Positions 39,154 through 45,884 of a stretch of DNA of 64,000 nt are shown one piece after another (position 1 is the first letter of the stretch; every line of letters begins with the position of its first letter). Location of the stretch: positions 62,001-126,000 of the forward strand of contig DASZUK010000015.1 of assembly GCA_035547695.1 (NCBI GenBank), read 5' to 3'. This DNA is from DASZUK01 sp035547695. GTDB lineage: Bacteria; Actinomycetota; Acidimicrobiia; Acidimicrobiales; RAAP-2. The notes under the pieces were generated by a model. The model saw only the letters and a list, made by a program, of their open reading frames with translations. It made no database searches and was not told the DNA's origin. A program made the translations under genes and the position numbers.

Positions 39154-41786
39154 CGGTCGCTCCGGTCGGCGGTGGTCTCCACGACGCCGGCCAGGCCGGA
39201 CCCGGCGACCCCACCGGCCTGCCGGGCCGCCCGCCGCGCCGCGGCCCAGGCGGTGGCGAACCCGCCGGTGGCCGAGTAGCCCGCCCCCGACCGGCCCCCC
39301 GGCCGGACGGCGTCCAGCGGCCCCAGCGGCAGCGGCCGCTCCGCCCCGCCGGCGGCCTTGGCCCAGTGCTCCACGTGCCACCCCCGCCGCCGGGCGATGG
39401 CGGACAGCCGCGACTCCGGGTTCACCGCCACCGGGAACCCCACCGCCTCCAGCATGGCCAGGTCGCTGGCCGAGTCGGCGTAGGCCACCGCCTCTTCGAG
39501 GGACAGGGTGTAGGCCGCCGCGTAGTCCTGCAGCAGCAGGGCCCGGGCTTCCCCGATAGGGGGCAGCTCCTCCAGCCGGCCGTCGTAGCGGCCGTCCCGT
39601 TGCCCCAGCCGGGCGCACACGATGTCGTCGAACAGCGGCCGCAGCGGGGCGATCACGAAGTCCAGCGCCCCGGTGATCAGCAGGGTGCGGTGCCCCAGCC
39701 GGCGGTGCTCGCGCACCCGGGCCAGCCCGGCCGGGAACGACCGGGTCAGCAACTGGCGGTGGAACAGCTCCCAGCCGTCCTCCGCCAGTTGGTCCACCGG
39801 GGCGTCCTCGTACCGGCGGTAGAACGACCGCAGGAAGTCCCCCCGGTCCCGCCGGTCCAGGGCCAGCAGCTTGGGGGCCTCCGCCAGCAGCTCCGCCACG
39901 AACTTGGCCCGCTTCGCCTTCGACAGGTGCCGGCTGGCCAGCCAGGCGTAGGTGTCCACCACGTTCGACGCCATCAGGGTGTGCTCCAGGTCGAACACCG
40001 CCAGATGCCGGTCTGGGGACAGGATGGCCCTGCGGGCCCGGTCCGGCCGCTTGTCCACCACCGACTTCCCCGGCGACGTCCGCACCCGGGCGTGCGCCAC
40101 GATGGACGGCAGGTGCACCTCGTGGGCGTAGTGGTCCCAGTCCACCACCGCCGGGTCGAAGCACCACGTGGCCTTGTCCGCGTCGTCCAGGGTCTCCCAC
40201 AGCGCCACCAGCCGGTCCACCCGGTACCGGGCCTCCGTCTCGGTGTACGCCCCGTACAGCTCCACGTAGCTCAGCGCCCGCTTGGCCAGCGCGTTGCGCT
40301 CCTCCACCTTCGCCGACAGCGCCGCCTGCCGCCCCCGGACCGGCAACGACGTCGCCACCTTCTCCACCAGGTCCATCGTCTTCGTCGCCCGCTCCAGTTG
40401 CCGCTGCACCCGGCCCCGGCCCGGGAACGACCACTCCGGCACCGAGATCGGCTGGCCCCGGTCGTCGTACAGCGGGTGCCGCCCGAACCAGTCCTGGATC
40501 AGCTCCACCAGCCGCCCGTACCGCAGCGGGTTCCGCACCCCCGACGCCACCTGGTACACCGACGGCCCCTCCGGTGTGGGCCCCGCCGCGGCCACCGCGA
40601 TGATGGCCGCCACCACCAGGTCCACCGGGATCACGTCCAGCACCCCCTCCGGCACCCCCGGGAACTCCTTCAGCAGCCCCCGGGCGTACGAGATGATGAT
40701 CGGCTCCGCCATCCGGAACCCCCGTATCCACCCCGGCCGCGGTTCGGCCAGCGCCGACTCGATGATGGACGGCCGCACGATGGTGATGGGCACCCCTTCG
40801 GGGGCCCCGCCGGTGCCGCCGGACCCGGCGGCGGGGGACCCGGCGGCGAGGGACGCAGCGGCGGACGAGCCGCCCCGTCTGCCGACGCCGGCGTTGCCGA
40901 TGTCGCCGTTGGCGGCGGGGGACAGGCCGTACTGGGAGGTCAGGGCCCGCTCCCCCAGGGCCTTGGTGAACGGGTAGGCGTCCGGCCACCCCAGGGCCTG
41001 GGCCCGGGCGGTGCCGGCGTCCACCATCTGTCGCTTGATCCAGTCCTCCCGGATCTTCTCCGCCCGGGTCGCCAGCAGGTGCTCCCCGGCCCCGCCCAGC
41101 TCCGACCGGGCCTTCTTGGCGAACCCGGCCAGCCGGTCCGGGTGGCGGGACGCCGCCTCCAGGTCCCCCCTCAGCCGCCGGGCGTGGGCCACCTCGGCCT
41201 CCCAGTCCACCTCCAGCGAGAACCGTTCCGCGCGCAGCAGCTCCTCCCGGGCTTCCCCCTGGTGGGTGCCCGCCACGTAGGCGGTGGACACCGCGATGAG
41301 GTGCTCCGGGCCGGGGTGGCCGGCTGTGCCGTTGGTGCCCGCGTCCCGGCGGGCGGCGGCCACGGCGGCGGCCACCCGGGAGGGGCCGAGCAGGTTGATC
41401 TCGACGGCCTGGTCGAGGGGGGCGTCGAAGCTGACGGTGGCCGCGGAGTGGATGACCACGTCGCTGGCCGCCAGCAGCCGGCGGCCGTCGTCGTCCAGGC
41501 CGAGGCCGTCACGGCCGACGTCGCCGGCCACCGCCACCACCCGCCGGCCGACCTCGTCGTCGAACCGGTCGCCCAGCTCGTCGCGGAGCCGGTCGAAGCA
41601 GTCGTTCTTCAGGATCTCCCGGGTGGCCCGTTGGGACGCCGTGGCGCGGCGGCCCGGCCGGACCAGCACCACCACCTCCGACCCCGGCACCGTCCGGATC
41701 AACCGTTCCACCAGGGCGGTGCCCAGGAACCCGGTGCCGCCGGTCACGAAGAACCGCTTGCCGGCCAACTGCTCGCCGATGGCCAT
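39150..41786 (-). CDS. Fatty acyl-CoA reductase-like SDR fused to HAD-IB hydrolase
   Basis: An 878-residue fusion. Residues 1-430 are an extended SDR of the fatty-acyl-CoA reductase type (TGGTGFLGTALVERL at 15-29; HSAATVSFD; STAYVAGT; YPFTKALGE with catalytic Tyr/Lys; FAR-C region SVYQVASGVRNPLRYGRL). Residues 600-830 are a HAD-IB domain (AVFDLEHTLMASNVVD; YADSASDLAMLEAVGFPVAVNPE). The HAD motif reads DLEHT, not DxDxT, so phosphatase activity may be altered. The SDR part is expected to reduce an acyl-CoA or acyl-ACP to aldehyde or alcohol. It is the first gene of the operon and starts 10 bp from a TetR-type palindrome. Confidence 0.9.
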   Translation of the reverse strand: MAIGEQLAGKRFFVTGGTGFLGTALVERLIRTVPGSEVVVLVRPGRRATASQRATREILKNDCFDRLRDELGDRFDDEVGRRVVAVAGDVGRDGLGLDDDGRRLLAASDVVIHSAATVSFDAPLDQAVEINLLGPSRVAAAVAAARRDAGTNGTAGHPGPEHLIAVSTAYVAGTHQGEAREELLRAERFSLEVDWEAEVAHARRLRGDLEAASRHPDRLAGFAKKARSELGGAGEHLLATRAEKIREDWIKRQMVDAGTARAQALGWPDAYPFTKALGERALTSQYGLSPAANGDIGNAGVGRRGGSSAAASLAAGSPAAGSGGTGGAPEGVPITIVRPSIIESALAEPRPGWIRGFRMAEPIIISYARGLLKEFPGVPEGVLDVIPVDLVVAAIIAVAAAGPTPEGPSVYQVASGVRNPLRYGRLVELIQDWFGRHPLYDDRGQPISVPEWSFPGRGRVQRQLERATKTMDLVEKVATSLPVRGRQAALSAKVEERNALAKRALSYVELYGAYTETEARYRVDRLVALWETLDDADKATWCFDPAVVDWDHYAHEVHLPSIVAHARVRTSPGKSVVDKRPDRARRAILSPDRHLAVFDLEHTLMASNVVDTYAWLASRHLSKAKRAKFVAELLAEAPKLLALDRRDRGDFLRSFYRRYEDAPVDQLAEDGWELFHRQLLTRSFPAGLARVREHRRLGHRTLLITGALDFVIAPLRPLFDDIVCARLGQRDGRYDGRLEELPPIGEARALLLQDYAAAYTLSLEEAVAYADSASDLAMLEAVGFPVAVNPESRLSAIARRRGWHVEHWAKAAGGAERPLPLGPLDAVRPGGRSGAGYSATGGFATAWAAARRAARQAGGVAGSGLAGVVETTADRSDR

Positions 41787-41795
41787 CCGTGTTGT

Positions 41796-41832
41796 CTACC
41801 ATCTGGTAGGCCGGTTGTCTACCATTTGGTAG
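41796..41832. promoter_or_regulatory. Twin palindromic operators for TetR
   Basis: Two perfect palindromes, CTACCATCTGGTAG (41796-41809) and CTACCATTTGGTAG (41819-41832), lie 23 bp centre to centre. Both follow TTGT. They fill the 59-bp gap between the lipid operon (minus) and the tetR gene (plus), as expected for an autoregulated TetR controlling both. Confidence 0.85.
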
Positions 41833-41845
41833 GGAACGGGGTACG

Positions 41846-42481
41846 ATGCCGGCGGTGGCCCCATCGAACTGGAAGCCGGCGACCCCCAAGCCGACCAGCG
41901 GGACCCCGGACCGCATCCTGGACGCCGCCCTGCGGTCCTTCGGCACCCGCGGCTACGAGGCCACCTCCCTCGACGCCCTGGCCGGCACCCTCGACATCGC
42001 CAAGCAGACCATCCTGTACTGGTTCCCCAGCAAGGACGCCCTGCTCGAAGCCGTCATCGCCCGCAGCGCCGGGGAGCTGGCCGACGCCCTCCAGTCCGCC
42101 CTGGATCGGGCCGGGGAAGGCTGGGACCGGGTGGAGGCGGTGGTCCGGTCCGTGTTCCGGCTGGCCGCCCGCCGGCCCGAGCTGCTGGGGCTGGTCCGGG
42201 AGGTGTCCCGGCTGGGGCCGCCGCCGGCCACCCAGATGACGGTGGCCCTGCAGCCCCTGGTCCAGCGGGCGTCGCAGTTCCTGGAGGCCGAGATGGACGC
42301 CGGCCGGATGCGCCGGCACGACCCCCACCTGCTGTTGCTGGCCATCTACTCCACCGTGGTCGGCATGGTCACCGAGGTGGAGGTGCTCCGGGCCCTCGGG
42401 GAGGAGCCCACCGCCCGGTCCCTGGTGCGTCGCCGGGCCGACGTGCTGGCCCTGCTGCGCTCGGCGCTGATGACCTGCTGA
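41846..42481 (+). CDS. TetR-family transcriptional regulator
   Basis: A 211-residue regulator. The HTH at residues 20-65 is TPDRILDAALRSFGTRGYEATSLDALAGTLDIAKQTILYWFPSKDALLEAVI. The ligand domain has helices characteristic of the family. It diverges from the acyl-CoA reductase gene; the two palindromes between them are almost certainly its binding sites. A likely inducer is a fatty acyl-CoA or pathway intermediate, by inference. ATG 41846 starts 13 bp from the second palindrome. Confidence 0.93.
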   Translation: MPAVAPSNWKPATPKPTSGTPDRILDAALRSFGTRGYEATSLDALAGTLDIAKQTILYWFPSKDALLEAVIARSAGELADALQSALDRAGEGWDRVEAVVRSVFRLAARRPELLGLVREVSRLGPPPATQMTVALQPLVQRASQFLEAEMDAGRMRRHDPHLLLLAIYSTVVGMVTEVEVLRALGEEPTARSLVRRRADVLALLRSALMTC

Positions 42482-42543
42482 CGCCCATCGACCGGCAGGG
42501 CACCCGGCTGACGTCCGCCGGCGGCTCTACCTCTTGGTGAGGT

Positions 42544-43428
42544 TCACTTCTTGGTGGGCTTCGGCGGCGTCTTCGGGGTGTACCGCTTGTTCGCCGTCGG
42601 CGCCGGCCGGCCGCCAGGGGTGGCCGACGGCGGGGCCCCCTTGCGGGATCGGCGACTGGCGTTGGTGGTGGTCCCGGACTTGTTCCTGGGGGCCGGGCCG
42701 CGGGCCGGTGGGGTATAGCCGGGCAGCGGCGTCTTCGCGTTCGGGGCTCCGTTCTTCTGGCTGCGCCACGCCCGCAGCAGCAGCCACCCGCCGGCGACGA
42801 TGAACGGCAGCACCGCGATCGAGTTGCCGAGCAGCGACCCCAACGCCAGGCCGGTCAGCACGATGGTGAACGCCAGCGGCGCCCGCCGGCCGATGCGGAT
42901 CGTGACCACGATGGCCGCGGCGAACACCAGCAGCACCACCATCGAGAACGCGTAGTGGCTGGGCGGGTACACCGTGTTGCAGGTCGCCGCCTGCCCGGTG
43001 CCGTGGGTGGTGTAGGTGTAGTGGTTCGGGCAGTGGTGCCCGGTCGGCTTTGTCAGGGTGGACACCGACACCCGGCGGACCATGTACGGGATGCTCCCCA
43101 CCAGGGTCAACACCGTGGCCAGGGCCGCAGCCGCGTACCCGATCTTCTTCTCGATGCTGTCCGCCTGGTTGACCACCCGACGCTTCTCCGCATCGGTCAT
43201 GTTGGCGAAGTCCGGCACCGGCTGGGCCGTCGTGGTGCCGGACGCCGGCCGGGTCCCGCCGGCAGGGGCCGACTTGGGGCCGGGCGGGTTGACGAACGTC
43301 TTCGACAGCCGCTGCCAGCCCGTCACCCAAGTCGGCTTGGCCGGGGTGTCCGACCGTGATGTCCGTCCGGTCGAGTCCGTCGGGTCGGTCGAGTCCGTCG
43401 GATCGGTCCCGGGAGGTTGCTCCGCCAT
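42544..43428 (-). CDS. Hypothetical membrane protein with basic C-terminus
   Basis: A 294-residue protein. The N-terminus is hydrophilic (TDPTDSTDPTDST repeats), followed by four membrane segments (KIGYAAAALATVLTLVGSIPYMV; HYAFSMVVLLVFAAAIVVTIRIG; LAFTIVLTGLALGSLLGNS; AVLPFIVAGGWLLLRAW). The C-terminus is a Lys/Arg/Pro/Thr-rich basic tail of about 70 residues. Between the first two helices is an extracellular loop with two Cys (HHCPNHYTY, AATCNTVYP). I do not recognise a named family. The basic tail could bind nucleic acid or acidic lipids. It converges on tetR (62-bp gap). Confidence 0.75.
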   Translation of the reverse strand: MAEQPPGTDPTDSTDPTDSTGRTSRSDTPAKPTWVTGWQRLSKTFVNPPGPKSAPAGGTRPASGTTTAQPVPDFANMTDAEKRRVVNQADSIEKKIGYAAAALATVLTLVGSIPYMVRRVSVSTLTKPTGHHCPNHYTYTTHGTGQAATCNTVYPPSHYAFSMVVLLVFAAAIVVTIRIGRRAPLAFTIVLTGLALGSLLGNSIAVLPFIVAGGWLLLRAWRSQKNGAPNAKTPLPGYTPPARGPAPRNKSGTTTNASRRSRKGAPPSATPGGRPAPTANKRYTPKTPPKPTKK

Positions 43429-43714
43429 GAGCCCACCAGGCTACCGGCCCACTGGGACGGGCCGGAAAACGTGGGAGGCCGGGGGGGGGGATGCGGCGGA
43501 GGTGGCGGAGGCGGAAGTGGCGAGGTGGCGGGGGAGACGGGGGTGGCGGGGGAGACCGGGGGTGGCGAACGGACCAGCGAAGGGCGGACATGGAGGGCGG
43601 ACGGCGCGGGCGACCGGCGGGCCGTCGGGATGAGCGGGGTACCGTCGGTCCGCTATCGTTTCCTCCCTGGGTCCGGCCCGCACGGGCCGGCTCCACCGGT
43701 CGGTATGGCCGATC
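43429..43714. other. G-rich intergenic region before tRNA-Val
   Basis: No gene is supported. 43481-43490 is a run of ten G, followed to about 43566 by GGNGG-type repeats (GGTGGCGGGGGAGACGGG). This has strong strand asymmetry and G-quadruplex potential. The tRNA promoter should lie in the last 60 bp; TATCGTTT at 43654-43661 is the best AT-rich patch. Confidence 0.6.
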
Positions 43715-43788
43715 GGGCGCTTAGCTCAGTTGGTTAGAGCGCAGCCTTCACACGGCTGAGGTCATGGGTTCGAGTCCCGTAGCGCCCA
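43715..43788 (+). tRNA. tRNA-Val (anticodon CAC)
   Basis: A 74-nt cloverleaf. The acceptor GGGCGCT pairs with AGCGCCC. The D-arm is AGCTCAGTTGGTTAGAGCG. The anticodon stem CAGCC/GGCTG encloses loop TTCACAC (anticodon CAC, codon GTG). The T-arm is GGGTTCGAGTCCC, with A73. CCA is not encoded. Confidence 0.95.
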
Positions 43789-43913
43789 CCCCAGCGCCCC
43801 ACAACTTGTCACCGTACGAGGCCCGCCCATCCGGCGTCGGTCGTCCCCGACGTCGTCACCGGGCCTCGGGCTATGACCCTTCTCGGCCCCGGTGGGAGGG
43901 CTCATGCGGGCGT

Positions 43914-43954
43914 GTGACGTTCGGTCACTCAGGCGGTGCTATCATAATGTAATC
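43914..43954 (+). promoter_or_regulatory. vapBC promoter/operator region
   Basis: GTGAC-N5-GTCAC (43914-43928) is a short dyad. It is followed by an AT-rich stretch TATCATAATGTAATC (43940-43954) with a CATAAT -10 and ATCAT direct repeats, running right up to the ATG. Autoregulation by the VapBC complex is the usual mode. Confidence 0.5.
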
Positions 43955-44185
43955 ATGCCAAACGTACTCGTCCGGGACCTCCCTGTTGAGACCCACGCCG
44001 CCCTGCAGCGTCGTGCCGAGCAGCACGGCCAGTCGCTACAGCAGTACCTTGCCAGTGAGCTCAAGCGGCTGGCAGAGCAGCCGAGCCTCGATGAGGTGCT
44101 CGACCGCATCGGCAGGCGGCGCGGCGGGCGGGTGGGGCTTGCCCAGGCGGCCGGCGACCTGTCCGAAGAGCGCGCCGGACGGTGA
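43955..44185 (+). CDS. vapB: VapB/FitA-type antitoxin
   Basis: A 76-residue ribbon-helix-helix protein. MPNVLVRDLPVETHAALQRRAEQHGQSLQQYLASELKRLA is the FitA-like RHH DNA-binding domain. The C-terminal PSLDEVLDRIGRR...GLAQAAGDLSEERAGR is the toxin-binding tail. It would repress its own promoter and block the PIN toxin. ATG 43955 is placed directly after the AT-rich promoter; no Shine-Dalgarno is evident. It overlaps vapC by 4 bp (GTGA). Confidence 0.88.
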   Translation: MPNVLVRDLPVETHAALQRRAEQHGQSLQQYLASELKRLAEQPSLDEVLDRIGRRRGGRVGLAQAAGDLSEERAGR

Positions 44186-44577
44186 TCGTCGTCGATGCCT
44201 CTGTGCTGGCGAACGCGCTCGGCGACGACGAGGCGGACGGCACGCGGGCACGGGACCAGCTCTCCGTGGCAGGTGAACTGGCCGGCCCGGACCTCGTCGA
44301 CGTGGAAACCGTTGCTGTGCTCCGGAGGCGGTGGCTCGCTGGGACACTTACGGCCAGGCGGTTCGCCGCTGCCGTCGACGACCTGGCAGATTTCGCCCTC
44401 ACGAGATATCCGGCGTTGCCGTTCATGCAGCGTGCCTACGAACTTCGCTCGACGGTGACCGTCTACGACGCGACGTACGTCGCGCTGGCCGAGGTCCTCG
44501 ACTGTGAGCTCCTCACTGCCGATGATCGGCTCTCGAAGGCCCCTGGGGTCAAGTGTCCCGTCCGAGTACTCCGCTGA
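44182..44577 (+). CDS. vapC: VapC-type PIN-domain ribonuclease toxin
   Basis: A 131-residue PIN nuclease with all acidic residues in place: Asp5 (VVDASV), Glu42 (DVETVAVLRR), Asp96 (YDATYVALAE) and Asp114/115 (LLTADDRLS). VapC toxins cleave tRNA or rRNA in a Mg-dependent manner when the antitoxin is lost. It is translationally coupled to vapB. The pair sits 170 bp from tRNA-Val at the start of a less GC-rich segment. Confidence 0.92.
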   Translation: MIVVDASVLANALGDDEADGTRARDQLSVAGELAGPDLVDVETVAVLRRRWLAGTLTARRFAAAVDDLADFALTRYPALPFMQRAYELRSTVTVYDATYVALAEVLDCELLTADDRLSKAPGVKCPVRVLR

Positions 44578-45165
44578 TGACCACCGGACCCAGCCGTAGC
44601 ACGGCGCCAAGCGGCGGCAGATGGAGCAAAGGCCGTTCGCCGGCGTAGTTAACGGTTGGCGTACGAGGCCACTTGCCCAAAGATGCTTTCGAGACTTCTC
44701 TCCTGCCGAGTTTCTCCTGCCGAGTTCGGAGCCGGACCGCGCTTCGGTGATACCGAACGTGAGGTCCGAGCAATCGAGCCGACCCAAGAGGGTGACGAGC
44801 CATTGCGGTAACCCCGTTTCCATCGAAACGAATAGCCTGCTGGCGTGAGAGGGGACTGAAGGCAGCGTGGATCACCGACGAGGTTGATTCTCCTGGAGGT
44901 GATGGAGGACCAGAGCGAAGGCAGGCTGGTGCTGTTCGCCGGTGCGAGGGCATCCATGGTCCCCCGTCGGACCTGCCGACATTCTCGGAGCTCGCCCGAC
45001 GGTAGTCCCCGGACGCGACAGAGCCCCCGCTCTCCCCCAACGAGCGACGAAGGAGGGGAAGCGGGGGCTCTGGAGCCGGCGGCAATGGGTTGAACCGCCG
45101 GAGGGCATGGTGCCAGTCCTGGAGTTCACCCCACAATAGTTGGATACCAGAAAATAGTGTTTTCT
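44578..45165. other. Gene-free segment with hairpins
   Basis: I see no convincing gene in 588 bp. It contains a small hairpin CGTTTC-CATC-GAAACG (44815-44830), a direct repeat CTCCTGCCGAGTT twice (44700-44726), the long stem at 45019-45072 and one copy of the ATAGTTGGA element (45129-45144). Short frames here lack start signals and family resemblance; they may be remnants of decayed genes. Confidence 0.55.
45019..45072. terminator. 13-bp perfect stem with 28-nt loop
   Basis: CAGAGCCCCCGCT (45019-45031) pairs with AGCGGGGGCTCTG (45060-45072), extended by an imperfect CCCC/GGGG. No T-run. It could end the XRE transcript (minus) or be a mobile-element remnant. Confidence 0.45.
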
Positions 45166-45450
45166 CTATCCGGGCCTCGGTAGGCCAGCGATAAGGGAGG
45201 CCGGGTCGACATCGAGGGCGTGGCCGAGCAGCAGGACCGTCCGCAGCCCGACGTTGCGCTCCCCCAGTTCGACGGACGAGACGTAGTTCTTCGAGATGCC
45301 GACCAGTTCGCCCAGCCGTTCTTGGCTGAGGCCCTTCGCCTGGCGTAGGGCGCGTACCCGGTCCCCGAACTCGACGGCCGCCGGCTCCCGCTCGGACACG
45401 GAGGACACGCTGGCCGGTCAGCGGTGCCGACTCCACCCACGATAGTTGGA
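45129..45450. repeat. Direct repeats flanking the XRE gene
   Basis: CACAATAGTTGGA (45132-45144) and CACGATAGTTGGA (45438-45450), with CC before both, bracket the XRE gene. They could be operators for it or the footprint of an insertion of the 0.3-kb cassette. Confidence 0.55.
45166..45408 (-). CDS. XRE-family transcriptional regulator (small)
   Basis: An 80-residue single-domain HTH protein: FGDRVRALRQAKGLSQERLGELVGISKNYVSSVELGERNVGLRTVLLLGHALDVDPASLI. It is a clear paralogue in design of the regulator at 6128. The start is GTG 45408 (MSSVSEREP). It stands alone in a 1.3-kb gene-poor stretch. The upstream ATAGTTGGA element, whose twin lies beyond its stop, is a candidate self-operator. It may regulate the divergent sulfatase gene. 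Confidence 0.85.
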   Translation of the reverse strand: MSSVSEREPAAVEFGDRVRALRQAKGLSQERLGELVGISKNYVSSVELGERNVGLRTVLLLGHALDVDPASLIAGLPRPG

Positions 45451-45884
45451 AATCCCTTATTCGCCGGGTCGCCGGATCGCCGGGGGCGCAAGGGGTGGGC
45501 ATGTCCGAAGCCGTCGCAGAGACACACCGACCAGGGTGTTCGCCGGCCAGCGCGTGGCGCAACAAGGTGCATTCGGCCGTCTGATGCGTCGAGCCCACGC
45601 CGTCCAGCGCCTACTTCCTTGTTCCTTGTCACTGTACGAAACCCTTGCGGCACCCTTGCGGCCGCAGCGGTACACCGACCTTCCTAACGGTCCGCACAGG
45701 GTCGTCGGACGGTCGAAGTGGCTATGCCGGGTCACGATGCACGGAATCCACGGATTCCCTAGGCCTGTACCAGCCGCACCGCGAGCCCGTGGTTGCCGCC
45801 CTGCCGCCAGTAGACGCCGGGATGGCCTGGACCTAGCATCATGTCTGTCGATACCCGGCGACCGCTACCGGAGGGAGGTGAGCT
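45409..45884. other. Gene-free segment upstream of sulfatase
   Basis: No gene is supported in 476 bp. Noted are one ATAGTTGGA copy (45438-45450), a near-palindrome GGAATCC-AC-GGATTCC (45743-45758), a TAGCAT -10 candidate (45834-45839) and the sulfatase Shine-Dalgarno (GGAGGTGAG, 45873-45881). Base composition is lower in GC than in most neighbours. Confidence 0.55.

Noticed and set aside
43789..43914. Attachment-site (att) repeat for an integrated element at tRNA-Val
   Set aside because: I searched by eye for a repeat of the tRNA 3' end (GTTCGAGTCCCGTAGCGCC) downstream and found none; no integrase is present in the window.
44800..44835. CRISPR-like CGTTTC-CATC-GAAACG palindrome
   Set aside because: A single copy only; no spaced repetition and no cas genes.
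44884..45093. A 69-codon plus-strand frame in the gene-free stretch
   Set aside because: No family resemblance, weak start and a composition like non-coding DNA; it overlaps the long stem at 45019-45072.
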